Positions 27,410 to 36,311 of a stretch of DNA of 64,000 nt are shown in pieces. The notes below the pieces were generated by a model. It saw only the letters and a list, made by a program, of their open reading frames with translations. It was not told the DNA's origin and did no database searches. The stretch comes from Hymenobacter armeniacus (GTDB lineage Bacteria; Bacteroidota; Bacteroidia; Cytophagales; Hymenobacteraceae): assembly GCF_014699055.1 (NCBI RefSeq), contig NZ_JACXAC010000005.1:1-64000 (forward strand), in the 5' to 3' direction. Position 1 is the stretch's first letter, and each line of letters opens with the position of its first letter. Position numbers and translations under genes: made by a program.

Positions 27410-28609
27410 ATGCTGAATCCTGCCACCATCGTCCTCAAAAACGGAAAAGACCATTCCTTGCGCCGCCGCCACCCGTGGGTGTTTTCCGGCGCCATTGCCC
27501 GCGTGAAGGGCGACACCGAAGAAGGCGCGCCTGTGCGCGTTGAGGCCGCCGACGGCGAGCTGCTGGGCGTGGGCCATTTTTCGGGCGGGGGCTCCATTGC
27601 CGTGCGCATGCTGGACTTTGGCCCGAGCGCGCAACTGCCGACGGCCGCGTTCTGGGAAGAGCGGCTGGGCAACGCCTACCGCCTGCGCCAGCGCCTGGGC
27701 CTGACCGGCACCGCCGACACCAACGTGTTCCGACTGGTGCACGCCGAGGGCGACGGCCTGCCCGGCCTCATCATCGACGTGTACGGCGACGTGGCCGTGG
27801 TGCAGGCCCACAGCATCGGCATGTACCGCGCCCGGCCCGAAATTGCCGCCGCCCTGCGCGCGGTGTTCGGCGACAAGCTGCGCGCCATCTACGACAAGAG
27901 CGCCGAAACCATTCCCGGCAACGCCGTGCCCGACGCCAAAAACGGCTACCTCTTCGGCCAGAGCAGCGGCACCGAGCACGTGGTGCAGGAAAACGGCCAC
28001 CGCTTTGCCGTGGACTGGGAAACCGGCCAAAAAACCGGCTTTTTCATCGACCAGCGCGACAACCGCGACCTGCTGGCCCGCTACTCACCCGGCCGCCGCG
28101 TGCTCAACACGTTTTGCTACACCGGCGGCTTTTCGGTGTATGCCCTGGAGGCCGGCGCCGAACTGGTGCACTCCGTGGATAGCAGCAAAAAAGCCATTGC
28201 CCTCACCGAGCGCAACGCCGAGCTGAGCCAGCACGCCGACCGCCACGCCGCCTACCCCGACGACGTGCTGGGCTTCCTCAAAAACCACTCGGCCGAGTAC
28301 GACCTGCTGGTGCTCGACCCGCCCGCGTTTGCCAAGCACATGGGCGCCCGCCACGCCGCCCTCATGGGCTACAAGCGCCTCAATGCGGCTGGCATTGCCC
28401 ACCTGGCGCCGGGCGGGCTGCTGTTCACGTTCTCTTGCAGCCAAGTAGTTAGCCCCGAATTATTTGAGGGTGCCGTGCTGGCCGCCGCCATCGAGGCCGG
28501 CCGGCCGGCGCGCATTCTGCACCGCCTCACCCAGCCCGCCGACCACCCGGTGAGCTTGTTCCACCCGGAAGGCGCGTATTTGAAGGGGCTGGTGCTGGCG
28601 GTGGAGTAA
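27410..28609 (+). CDS. rlmI: Class I SAM-dependent rRNA methyltransferase (RlmI-like)
   Basis: 399 residues from the ATG at 27410. N-terminal PUA domain (1-75, with RRRHPWVFSGAIARVKG), a central RlmI-type domain, then a Rossmann SAM-binding domain with VLNTFCYTGGFSVYALEAGA and the active-site motif LVLDPPAFAK. Family members make 5-methylcytosine in 23S rRNA (position 1962 in E. coli). The catalytic Cys is likely in FTFSCSQVV. A -7 box lies just 7 bases before the ATG. Confidence 0.93.
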   Translation: MLNPATIVLKNGKDHSLRRRHPWVFSGAIARVKGDTEEGAPVRVEAADGELLGVGHFSGGGSIAVRMLDFGPSAQLPTAAFWEERLGNAYRLRQRLGLTGTADTNVFRLVHAEGDGLPGLIIDVYGDVAVVQAHSIGMYRARPEIAAALRAVFGDKLRAIYDKSAETIPGNAVPDAKNGYLFGQSSGTEHVVQENGHRFAVDWETGQKTGFFIDQRDNRDLLARYSPGRRVLNTFCYTGGFSVYALEAGAELVHSVDSSKKAIALTERNAELSQHADRHAAYPDDVLGFLKNHSAEYDLLVLDPPAFAKHMGARHAALMGYKRLNAAGIAHLAPGGLLFTFSCSQVVSPELFEGAVLAAAIEAGRPARILHRLTQPADHPVSLFHPEGAYLKGLVLAVE

Positions 28610-28618
28610 GGGGCCGTT

Positions 28619-28720
28619 GCGCCTCACCCCCAGCCCCTCTCCCCAGGGAGAGGGGAGCCTGACATCTTCACGAACCGGTGCCCCCTCTCCCTGGGGAGAG
28701 GGGGTCAGGGGGTGAGGCGC
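28619..28720. repeat. Long hairpin repeat, family D (CCCCTCTCC type)
   Basis: Arms gcgcctcacccccagcccc... (from 28619) and ...cagggggtgaggcgc (to 28720) pair over about 38 bases with small indels. Each arm also folds on itself (cccctctcc with ggagagggg). It lies between the convergent rlmI and SPFH genes. Confidence 0.85.
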
Positions 28721-28730
28721 CCCGTCAGAA

Positions 28731-29624
28731 CTACTTATTCCCCGCCGCGCCCGGCGCGGGCATCTGCATCAGAAACTGGCCGCCGGCCCCGCCGCTGTAA
28801 GTTGGCACGTTGCTGCCGCCTTTTTCCCAGGCTTCAATCCAGCGCATCTGCACCAGCAGCGGCGTGAGCGACTGCTGCTGCTTTTCGTTGGCGTAGGCCT
28901 GGGCGTCGGCGGCAATGCGGATGGCCTTGGCGCGGCCCTCGGCTTCGGCGATGTTGATGCGGGCCTGGGCTTCGGCCTGGCGGATGCGGTTTTCGGTTTG
29001 CAGGCCGGTTTGCACGGCCGTGTTTTTGGCGTCGATGGCGGCTTTGAGGCTGGCGGGCGGCTCCAGCTTGGTAGTGATTTGCTGCACGATGAAGCCCAGC
29101 GTTTGCAGCTGGCTTACGAGGTTGGCCTTCACCTGGGCCTCGTAGGTGCCGCGGTTGCTGATGAGGCTGTCGGCGGTGTAGCGGTTGGTGGCCACGCGGT
29201 AGGCTTCGTACACGGCCGTTTTCAGGAAGCCGTCTTCGATGGCGGGCAGTGGCCGGCGGTACTGCCGAAAAATGTCGTCCACCTTATCGGACTGGATGTA
29301 GTAGTTGAGGCTGGGCGCCACGCCGAAGCTGGAACCGTCCTTGCTCTGCACCTCAAACTCTTCGTATTCCTTGTGCTGGGTGTAGATGGGAAATTCGTGC
29401 ACGGCCGTGCTCAGGGGGCTGTAGAACACCCAGCCCGTGGTGTAGGTGATGTCGTCGACGCCCCGGCTGGCCCCGGCTAGGTTGACCTTGATGCCCACGT
29501 TGCCGGCGTCGATGCGCTCGACTTTAATCAGGCTGCAGCCGCCCACGAGGACGAGCAGGAACAGGCCCAGGAAGAGAAGGGGTTTCAGCCAGCTTCGCCC
29601 GGGGTTGAATTGGTATTCGGCCAT
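28731..29624 (-). CDS. SPFH/band-7 (prohibitin-like) membrane protein
   Basis: 297 residues. A single TM/signal anchor at about 15-35 (LLFLGLFLLVLVGGCSL, where the Cys could alternatively be a lipobox), an SPFH domain (about 35-220), and a helical Ala/Glu/Arg-rich coiled coil (AEAQARINIAEAEGRAKAIR) near 220-260. SPFH proteins form ring- or cage-like membrane assemblies that often modulate proteases such as FtsH; no protease gene is adjacent. The Cys after GG makes lipoprotein anchoring a real alternative. Likely co-transcribed with the small membrane gene at 29668. Confidence 0.9.
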   Translation of the reverse strand: MAEYQFNPGRSWLKPLLFLGLFLLVLVGGCSLIKVERIDAGNVGIKVNLAGASRGVDDITYTTGWVFYSPLSTAVHEFPIYTQHKEYEEFEVQSKDGSSFGVAPSLNYYIQSDKVDDIFRQYRRPLPAIEDGFLKTAVYEAYRVATNRYTADSLISNRGTYEAQVKANLVSQLQTLGFIVQQITTKLEPPASLKAAIDAKNTAVQTGLQTENRIRQAEAQARINIAEAEGRAKAIRIAADAQAYANEKQQQSLTPLLVQMRWIEAWEKGGSNVPTYSGGAGGQFLMQMPAPGAAGNK

Positions 29625-29667
29625 TTTCTAAGGTAGTGCAGGTAAAAAGGTGAAAGCAAGCGTACAA

Positions 29668-29877
29668 TCAGTAGCGTCCCAGCGTGCGGCCCGCTTGGCA
29701 CAGCGAAAGAACAACACCGGCGGCTAATAGCAACAGCCCCAGCAAGCCGCAGCCCAGCAGCCAGTCGGAAGGCCGGCTCATCCAGTCCAGGCAGCGGGTG
29801 CCGGCCCAGGGCAGCAGGCCAAGGTAAAACAGCAGCCAGAACACGGGCCGCAAGGCAGAAGCAGGTTTGGCGGACAT
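29668..29877 (-). CDS. Small two-TM membrane protein
   Basis: 69 residues from the ATG at 29877. Two hydrophobic helices (about 12-26 and 40-60, LGCGLLGLLLLAAGVVLSLC). Not a recognised family. It lies 43 bases upstream of the SPFH gene on the same strand, so the two may form an operon. Its start is 120 bases from the divergent carotenoid desaturase. Confidence 0.55.
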   Translation of the reverse strand: MSAKPASALRPVFWLLFYLGLLPWAGTRCLDWMSRPSDWLLGCGLLGLLLLAAGVVLSLCQAGRTLGRY

Positions 29878-29997
29878 GGCGCGGACGGTTGACGTGGCGG
29901 AAGCGGTTGCGGAGAGATGTATCGCTCGTTGCCGCCGCTCATTACAAGCCGCGCTATTTTGCGGGGCTTCAAAACATCTGCCCACCCGTTGCGCGTT

Positions 29998-31506
29998 ATG
30001 CCCCCAGTGTTTCGTAAAAAAACTTTCTCTGCGCCCCGCCAGCCCGTGGCCGTCATCGGGGCGGGCATTGCCGGCATTGCGGCGGCGGCGCGGCTGGCCG
30101 TGGCGGGCCACGCCGTCACGGTGTTTGAGGCGGCGCCCACGTTTGGGGGCAAAATGCACCAGTTTGCCCTGCCCGGCGGCTACCGTTTCGACGCCGGCCC
30201 GTCGCTCTTCACGCTGCCGCAGTTGGTAGACGACATCTTCCGGCTGGCCGGCCGCACGCCGGCCGATTATTTCCGCTACGAGCGGCTCGACCCCATCACC
30301 CACTACTTCTTCGCCGACGGCACCCGCCTGCGCGCCTGGGCCGATGCCGACCAATTCGCGAAGGAAGTGGAAGCCAAGTTAGGCACGCCCGCGGCGGCCG
30401 TGGCCACGTTTCTGAAGCGCGCCGGCCGGGCTTACGACGCCACGGCCGGCACTTTTTTGCACAAGTCATTGCACAAGGCCGGCACCTACTTCAGCCCCGA
30501 AACCCTGAAAGCCGTGGCCGCGCTGCCGCAACTGGGCCTGCTGGGCACCATGCACCAGCGCCACGCCAGCGCCTTCGGCCACGACCCGCGCCTGGTGCAA
30601 CTCTTCGACCGCTACGCCACCTACAACGGCTCCGACCCCTACCAGGCGCCGGCCACGCTCAGCATGATTCCGCACCTGGAGCACGGCATCGGCGCTTTTT
30701 ACCCCGAGGGCGGCATCTACGCCATTGCCGAAAGCCTGACGAAGCTGGCCCTGGAGTTCGGCGTAAAATTCCGCTACAACGAGCCCGTGGAAGAAATCAT
30801 CGTGGCCGAAAACCGGGTGACCGGGCTGCGCACCGCGCAGGACGTGTACGACTTTGCCCAGGTGGTGAGCAACATGGACGTGGTGCCCACCTACCGGCGC
30901 CTGCTGCCGCGCCAGCCCGCCCCCGAGCGCACGCTGGCCCAGCCCCGCTCCTCCTCGGCGCTGATATTTTACTGGGGCATTGCCCGCGAGTTTCCGGAAC
31001 TCGACCTGCACAACATCTTTTTTTCGGCCGACTACCAGCGCGAGTTCCAGGCTATTTTTCAGGAGAAAACCGTGGCCGACGACGTGACCGTCTACGTCAA
31101 CATCACCTCCAAGAAGACGCCCACCGATGCCCCGGCCGGCCACGAAAACTGGTTTGTGATGGTGAACGTGCCCCACGACCAGGGCCAGGACTGGGACGCC
31201 CTCACGCGCCAAACCCGCGCCGCCGTGCTCCGTAAGCTGCACCAGGCGCTGGGCACCGACGTGGAGCCGCTCATCGCCGCCGAAAAAGTGTGGACGCCCC
31301 CGGGCATTGCCGCCGACACGTCCTCGTTTGGGGGCGCGCTCTACGGCAGTTCCAGCAACAACGCGCTGGCCGCCTTCCTGCGCCACCCCAATTTTTCGGG
31401 GCGGCTCGAAGGGCTGTACTTTTGCGGCGGGTCGGTGCACCCGGGGGGCGGCATTCCGCTGTGCCTGCTGTCGGCCAAAATCGTTGCTTCTCTTATTGAT
31501 AGTTAA
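29998..31506 (+). CDS. CrtI/CrtD-type carotenoid desaturase
   Basis: 502 residues from the ATG at 29998, chosen because it leaves about 15 residues before the dinucleotide-binding motif VAVIGAGIAGIAAAARLAVA (an FAD Rossmann fold), followed by GGKMHQFALPGGYRFDAGPS. The C-terminal YFCGGSVHPGGGIPLCLLSA is the second CrtI-family signature. The gene lies directly before a CruF-type hydratase gene, so a 1-hydroxycarotenoid 3,4-desaturase (CrtD-like) role is more likely than phytoene desaturation, but the substrate is inferred from context. The stop TAA lies within a weak inverted repeat. Confidence 0.9.
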   Translation: MPPVFRKKTFSAPRQPVAVIGAGIAGIAAAARLAVAGHAVTVFEAAPTFGGKMHQFALPGGYRFDAGPSLFTLPQLVDDIFRLAGRTPADYFRYERLDPITHYFFADGTRLRAWADADQFAKEVEAKLGTPAAAVATFLKRAGRAYDATAGTFLHKSLHKAGTYFSPETLKAVAALPQLGLLGTMHQRHASAFGHDPRLVQLFDRYATYNGSDPYQAPATLSMIPHLEHGIGAFYPEGGIYAIAESLTKLALEFGVKFRYNEPVEEIIVAENRVTGLRTAQDVYDFAQVVSNMDVVPTYRRLLPRQPAPERTLAQPRSSSALIFYWGIAREFPELDLHNIFFSADYQREFQAIFQEKTVADDVTVYVNITSKKTPTDAPAGHENWFVMVNVPHDQGQDWDALTRQTRAAVLRKLHQALGTDVEPLIAAEKVWTPPGIAADTSSFGGALYGSSSNNALAAFLRHPNFSGRLEGLYFCGGSVHPGGGIPLCLLSAKIVASLIDS

Positions 31507-31573
31507 TTGTTGAGAGTTAAAACCAGTGCGTAAAACGAGAGGGCCCTTGCCCCTCAACTTTTAACTTTTAACT
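31501..31573. repeat. AT-rich imperfect inverted repeat after the desaturase gene
   Basis: agttaattgttgagagttaa (31501-31520) faces tcaacttttaacttttaact (31554-31573). The arms pair only partly and contain internal direct repeats of agttaa. The stop codon of the upstream gene is in its first bases. Confidence 0.5.
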
Positions 31574-31588
31574 GCTTGACTCCACCGA

Positions 31589-32269
31589 ATGGAGTATTCT
31601 GAATCCCTCAATCCGACCACCAACACCCGTCGCTTGCGCATCGCCCAGGGCCTGGTGCTGCTGTTTCACGTCACGGGTTTTGTGGGCCTGGCCTTCTCCA
31701 AAGACCCCGATTTTTACCTGCGCTTCACGCCGCTCACGCTGCTGCTCACGGCGGGGCTGCTGCTGGCGTTTCAGCCGCAGCGCGGGTTCGGCTTCTGGGG
31801 GTTTTGCGTTTCGGTGATGGTGCTGGGGTTTGCCGTCGAGTTTATTGGCGTGAACACGGGCAAGATATTTGGGCACTACACCTACGGCGACACGCTGGGC
31901 TTCAAGCTGTTCAACGCGCCGCCGTTTGTGGGCGTGCCGCCGATGATTGGCCTCAACTGGCTGGTGCTCACGTACGTGTGCGGCGTGCTGGCGCGCTACC
32001 TGCCGCTGGGCGAGCTGCCGCGCATTCTGCTGGCGGCCCTGCTTATGGTGGGGCTCGACGTGTGCCTGGAGCCCGTGGCGGGCCGCTACGATTTCTGGCA
32101 CTGGTCGGCCGAAATCATTCCACTGCAAAATTTCCGCGACTGGTTCATCGTGGCCTGCGTGCTGCAGATGCTGTTCAACCGCGCCAACTTTCCCAAGGTC
32201 AACGCCCTGGCCCCCATGGTGTACCTCACGCAGCTGCTGTTTTTCTTTTTCCTCGGGGCCTTGCAGTAA
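31589..32269 (+). CDS. cruF: Carotenoid 1,2-hydratase (CruF, DUF422)
   Basis: 226 residues, a polytopic membrane protein with about six TMs. Family marks are EFIGVNTGKIFGHYTYG, GVPPMIGLNWLVLTY, LDVCLEPVA and PLQNFRDWF. CruF-type proteins add water at the psi end group of carotenoids, giving 1'-OH carotenoids such as precursors of myxol and flexixanthin that colour Cytophagales. With the upstream desaturase it forms a two-gene carotenoid-tailoring unit; lycopene-forming genes are not in this window. Confidence 0.88.
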   Translation: MEYSESLNPTTNTRRLRIAQGLVLLFHVTGFVGLAFSKDPDFYLRFTPLTLLLTAGLLLAFQPQRGFGFWGFCVSVMVLGFAVEFIGVNTGKIFGHYTYGDTLGFKLFNAPPFVGVPPMIGLNWLVLTYVCGVLARYLPLGELPRILLAALLMVGLDVCLEPVAGRYDFWHWSAEIIPLQNFRDWFIVACVLQMLFNRANFPKVNALAPMVYLTQLLFFFFLGALQ

Positions 32270-32322
32270 GGACGGGCGGCTTCCGTAACCTCAACCATAA
32301 GGAATTGCGGGCTAACCGGCGC

Positions 32323-32330
32323 TAGTTTTG
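32323..32330 (+). promoter_or_regulatory. Possible -7 box for the TetR-like gene
   Basis: TAGTTTTG fits TAnnTTTG and lies 32 bases before the ATG at 32363. No -33 element at normal spacing. Confidence 0.35.
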
Positions 32331-32362
32331 AGCCGTAGTTGTCTTTCCTTCCCCGCTTCCTC

Positions 32363-32977
32363 ATGCCCGATTTTACCCTGCCGGCGGCTTCATTGGAAGC
32401 CGCCATGCCCGTGTTTCACCGCTACGGCCTGCACACCGCCACCGACGAGGTGCTGGCCGCCGCCCTGCACACCAGCGCGGCCGAACTCACGGCGCAGTTT
32501 CCGAGCCGGGAGCTGCTGGTGCACCACGCCATGCTGGCCGACATGGAGCGCCAGAAACGGGAGCACCGAGAATTATATGAGCAATTTCAGACGGCGGTGG
32601 AGCGGCTCTACGGCCTGCTGCAGCTGGGCTTGCGCGACCTGGCCACCGTGCCGGGCCAGTTCTACCTCGACCTGCAAACCGGCTTTCCCCAAACCTGGGA
32701 GGCTGTGATGGACCACCTCAACAGCTACTCGGCGCCGCAGCTGCAACAGCTGCTCAACGACGGCATTCGCAGCCGCTTGTTTCGCTCCGACATTAACATT
32801 CAGCTCGTTACCAAAATCCTGATTGAGCAGCTCAACCTGCTGCTCAACCCGCAGGTGTTTCCGCCCGACCGCTACAACATGCGCGAGGTGTTCCGCAGCA
32901 TCTTCCTGTACTACATTCGCGGCATCTGCACCGATGAAGGGGCGCGGATTGCGGCCGAGCATTTTGCCCGGCTGTAG
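32363..32977 (+). CDS. TetR-like transcriptional regulator
   Basis: 204 residues from the ATG at 32363. The first 50 residues look like a TetR helix-turn-helix (VFHRYGLHTATDEVLAAALH then AAELTAQFPSRELLVHHAML), although the usual Arg/Lys-rich first helix is weak. The rest is all-helical, as in TetR ligand-binding dimerisation domains. It follows the carotenoid pair by 93 bases with its own -7 box, and may regulate them or the peptidase gene after it (inference). Divergence in the HTH makes DNA binding less certain. Confidence 0.7.
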   Translation: MPDFTLPAASLEAAMPVFHRYGLHTATDEVLAAALHTSAAELTAQFPSRELLVHHAMLADMERQKREHRELYEQFQTAVERLYGLLQLGLRDLATVPGQFYLDLQTGFPQTWEAVMDHLNSYSAPQLQQLLNDGIRSRLFRSDINIQLVTKILIEQLNLLLNPQVFPPDRYNMREVFRSIFLYYIRGICTDEGARIAAEHFARL

Positions 32978-33013
32978 GCAGCCCGGCCCGGCCGGGCCTA
33001 ACTACTTGTACGG

Positions 33014-34732
33014 ATGCGCTTATCATCGTTGCGCGGTTGGCTGCTGCCGGCCGCGGCGGGCCTGCTGTTAGCCGGCTGCCAGTCCAATACCTCCACGTCG
33101 GAAACGGCTTCGGCCGACGGCAAAACCGAAGCCGTGCCCACCGACACCGCCAGTGTGCCCACGCCGAAAGACGGCATCACGGCGGCGCTCATCGGGCAGC
33201 ACATCAAGGTGCTAGCGTCGGATGAGTTTCAGGGGCGGCGGCCGTTTACGCCGGGCGAGGAAAAGGCGACGAGCTACTTGGCGGAGGAGTTCAAGAAGCT
33301 GGGGCTGCAGCCCGGGGCTAACGGCAGCTATTTCCAGGCGGTGCCGCTGGTGGAGATTGCGGGCAAGCCCGATTCCATTGCCACCGTGGCGGGCAACGGC
33401 AAGAGCCTCCGCCTGAAGTACCGGCAGGACTTCATGTTCCTCACGGAGCGCGAGGTGCCCACGGTCGACATCAAGAATTCGCCGCTGGTATTCGCTGGCT
33501 ACGGCGTGACGGCGCCCGAGTACGGCTGGGACGACTACGCCGGCCTCGACGTGAAGGGCAAAACCGTGGTGGTGCTCATCAACGACCCCGGCAACGCGGG
33601 CAACGACACCACCCTGTTCAAGGGCAAGGCCATGACGTACTACGGCCGCTGGGGCTACAAGTACGAGGAGGCCGCCCGCCACGGCGCCACCGGCCTGCTC
33701 ATCATTCACGACACCAAGCCCGCCTCCTACCCCTGGACGGTGGTGCAAAGCAGCAACGGCGGCGCCAAGCTGCACCCCCAAACGCCCGACCACGGCGCCA
33801 GCAAAGTGGCCCTCGAAGGCTGGATGACCCTCGACGCGGCCAAGCGCCTCTTCGCCATGGCCGGCCAGAGCTACGAGGAAGCCTACGCAGCGGCCAACAA
33901 GAAAGGCTTCAAAGGCCAAGCCCTGGGCCTGAACCTGACCACGACGCTGCACAACACCATCACGCGCAAAACCTCGAAAAACGTGGTGGCCGTGCTGCCC
34001 GGCACCACCCGGCCCAAGGAATACATCATCTATTCGGCGCACTGGGACCACCTCGGCATCGGCCCGGCCATTGCCGGCGACTCCATTTACAACGGCGCGC
34101 TGGACAACGCCAGCGGCTGCGCCGGCCTGCTGGCCATTGCCAACGGCTTTGTGCAAGCCAAGGAGAAGCCCGCCCGCAGCATCGTGTTTCTGGCCGTGAC
34201 CGGCGAGGAGCAGGGCCTGCTGGGTTCCGACTACTACGCCCAGCACCCCATTTTCCCGGTGGCCAGCACGGTGGCCGACATCAATATGGACGAGCTGCTG
34301 GCCTTTGGCCCGATGCGCGACCTGACCATCACGGGCTACGGCCAATCGGAGCTGGACGACTACGCCCGCGCCGCCGCCAAGGAACAGAACCGCTACGTCA
34401 TCCCCTACCAGCACCCCGAAACGGGCAGCTTCTACCGCTCCGACCATTTCAGCTTCGCCAAAGTGGGTATTCCGGCGCTCTACGCCAGCGGCTCCTTCGA
34501 CAGCCGCCTGCACGGCAAGGACTTCGCCGAAAAGCAGCGCAAGGATTTCGAAGAAATTGCCTACCACCAGCCCGCCGACCAGTACGACCCCAAATGGGAC
34601 CTGCGCGGAGCCGAGCAGGACGCCCGCCTGCTGTTCCGTGTGGGCCAGAAGTTGGCCGCCGAAACCACCTTCCCGAAGTGGAAAGATGGCTCGGAATTCA
34701 AGGCCACGCGGGAGAAAAGCCGGCCGATGTAG
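33014..34732 (+). CDS. M28 family zinc aminopeptidase with PA domain (lipoprotein)
   Basis: 572 residues. Lipoprotein signal with lipobox LLAGC (RLSSLRGWLLPAAAGLLLAG), a PA-like insert (about 150-290), and an M28 catalytic domain. The expected metal and catalytic residues are visible: SAHWDHLG (about 343-345), GALDNASG (about 365), TGEEQGLLGSD (about 398-399), NMDE and YRSDHFSF (about 478). Likely an outer-membrane or periplasmic aminopeptidase used to digest peptides. The stop codon TAG is formed by the outer GTAG of the repeat at 34729-34809. Confidence 0.93.
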   Translation: MRLSSLRGWLLPAAAGLLLAGCQSNTSTSETASADGKTEAVPTDTASVPTPKDGITAALIGQHIKVLASDEFQGRRPFTPGEEKATSYLAEEFKKLGLQPGANGSYFQAVPLVEIAGKPDSIATVAGNGKSLRLKYRQDFMFLTEREVPTVDIKNSPLVFAGYGVTAPEYGWDDYAGLDVKGKTVVVLINDPGNAGNDTTLFKGKAMTYYGRWGYKYEEAARHGATGLLIIHDTKPASYPWTVVQSSNGGAKLHPQTPDHGASKVALEGWMTLDAAKRLFAMAGQSYEEAYAAANKKGFKGQALGLNLTTTLHNTITRKTSKNVVAVLPGTTRPKEYIIYSAHWDHLGIGPAIAGDSIYNGALDNASGCAGLLAIANGFVQAKEKPARSIVFLAVTGEEQGLLGSDYYAQHPIFPVASTVADINMDELLAFGPMRDLTITGYGQSELDDYARAAAKEQNRYVIPYQHPETGSFYRSDHFSFAKVGIPALYASGSFDSRLHGKDFAEKQRKDFEEIAYHQPADQYDPKWDLRGAEQDARLLFRVGQKLAAETTFPKWKDGSEFKATREKSRPM

Positions 34733-34809
34733 AGACGCATACTTGCGTCTCGTCGTCCATATTGCTTGGGCATTTTATTAAACGCCGAGACGCAAGTATG
34801 CGTCTCTAC
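34729..34809. repeat. REPIN-like inverted repeat, family C (24-bp perfect arms)
   Basis: gtagagacgcatacttgcg... (34729-34752) and its perfect inverse (34786-34809). Each arm is itself a small hairpin, GAGACGCA-tact-TGCGTCTC. Its first GTAG contains the stop codon of the M28 peptidase gene. Confidence 0.92.
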
Positions 34810-34814
34810 ACCAC

Positions 34815-36287
34815 TCATTTTAGCAGCACCAGCGGCTTTTTCACGTCGATGTGCCCCTGTTGGTCGAGCAGCTTGGCGGCGGCAGCAAACTGCGCCGGGT
34901 CGTGGGCATTCACCAGAATGATGGGGCCGTTGGGACCCATGATGCTTAGCAGAAAGCTCTGGTCCGGACGCAGCCGCTGCCCACGGAGCGCCGGCAGGTT
35001 TTTGCGCAGGTAATCGAGTGTGGCCTTGTGGTCCTGCGCGACGAGGATGACCGGAAAGTACTCGCCGCTCTGGGCCTGGGCCAGGGATTTGGCTTCGTTC
35101 AGAATGGGCGTCGACGTGTAGGTAAACGAGCTGCGAAACCGGTCCTGAAACGGCAGAATGGCTGCCCGAAAATCCTCGGCATTAGACCAATACAGGACCT
35201 TGCGAAACAGGTTCACGTAGTCGGTGGCGGCCTGCGGGAAGGTGCGGTCAAAGAGGCCAATGGCTTGGCTCACGAAGAGGCTATCAATGGTTTGGCCGCG
35301 CTCCACGTAGCCCGTCATGAGCGGGTAGAGAGCTTTGGCGTAGCGGTTGATGTAGTCGTCGTTGTACCATTCGCCGGGCTCGGGCTGGCCCTTTTGCTGC
35401 GCGTAAATCCATTCGCCGGCCACGGTGGCCAAGGCCTCTTCCATGAGGTTGTAGGCCGAGCGGCGATTGGGCGAAGGGTGGCGCAGATACCAGCCTTCCA
35501 GCTGCTGCTGCAGGCGCAGGCGCTGCTGCGCCGAGAGCGAATGGCTCATCTCGTGAAAGACGACGCCCGTGCCGTCCGCAAAACTGCGCGATTTGGGGTG
35601 GCAGTCCAGCAGCACCACGTTGCCGCTCACCCAGGCGTGGTTGGTGAAGGTCAGGTTGCCGACGCTTTGATTGCCGTCGAGCTGCGGGTTGAGCTCAATG
35701 CGGTACGGCAGGTTGTCGGGCCACACGCTGCCGTAGAACGTGCGCAGCTGGCCAAACTTCTGCATCAGCCGGCTTTGGGCCAGAAACTCCGCGTAGGCCG
35801 GGCGCAGGCGGGCCAGCTCATCGGCGTGCGGCAGCCAGGCCAGGGTATCGAAAGCCGGCGTGAAAAAGCGGTACACGCTGTCGAGGCTGGCCAGCACTTC
35901 GTTGGTGAGCAGGCCAACGGTGCGGCGCTGCAGGTCGGCCAGGTCGCGGGCGTCGGCGCTGGCGGCCATGTAGGCCGGGTTGGTGTTGCCCTGGCTGCCC
36001 AGGCGGCCCACGGGGTAGCCTTCGCGGTCGAAGCCCGGCTCGCGGTCCAGGTTTTGGTAGCGGCGCAACCAGCGGCGGGCGGCCGGCGTGTTGAAACGGC
36101 TTTGCTCGAAGGCCCGGCGGCTGCCGCGGTACCCGCCGCTGCTGCCCGCCAGCGTTTCCACAAACCGCACCAAACAGTGCACCCGGCTGACTTCGACCGT
36201 CACGGCCGGGCCCGGGCTGGCGGCCGGCGTTTGTGCCCAACCGGGTGAGCTACTCAGCAGAATGAACAGGTACAGTAGTCGCTTCAT
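34815..36287 (-). CDS. Secreted HExxH protein, putative metallopeptidase of unknown family
   Basis: 490 residues with a signal peptide (KRLLYLFILLSSSPGWA). The motif VVFHEMSHSLS (near residue 240) is a zincin HExxH, and an acidic NLMEEALATVAGEW segment about 45 residues later could give the third zinc ligand Glu, as in gluzincins. The rest is helical and unfamiliar. The C-terminal part (from about 400) resembles a separate small alpha/beta domain. I do not recognise a family; activity is a prediction from the motif alone. It converges on the repeat after the M28 peptidase. Confidence 0.7.
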   Translation of the reverse strand: MKRLLYLFILLSSSPGWAQTPAASPGPAVTVEVSRVHCLVRFVETLAGSSGGYRGSRRAFEQSRFNTPAARRWLRRYQNLDREPGFDREGYPVGRLGSQGNTNPAYMAASADARDLADLQRRTVGLLTNEVLASLDSVYRFFTPAFDTLAWLPHADELARLRPAYAEFLAQSRLMQKFGQLRTFYGSVWPDNLPYRIELNPQLDGNQSVGNLTFTNHAWVSGNVVLLDCHPKSRSFADGTGVVFHEMSHSLSAQQRLRLQQQLEGWYLRHPSPNRRSAYNLMEEALATVAGEWIYAQQKGQPEPGEWYNDDYINRYAKALYPLMTGYVERGQTIDSLFVSQAIGLFDRTFPQAATDYVNLFRKVLYWSNAEDFRAAILPFQDRFRSSFTYTSTPILNEAKSLAQAQSGEYFPVILVAQDHKATLDYLRKNLPALRGQRLRPDQSFLLSIMGPNGPIILVNAHDPAQFAAAAKLLDQQGHIDVKKPLVLLK

Positions 36288-36311
36288 GCGGCTAAAAGTA
36301 GCGCGGACAGG

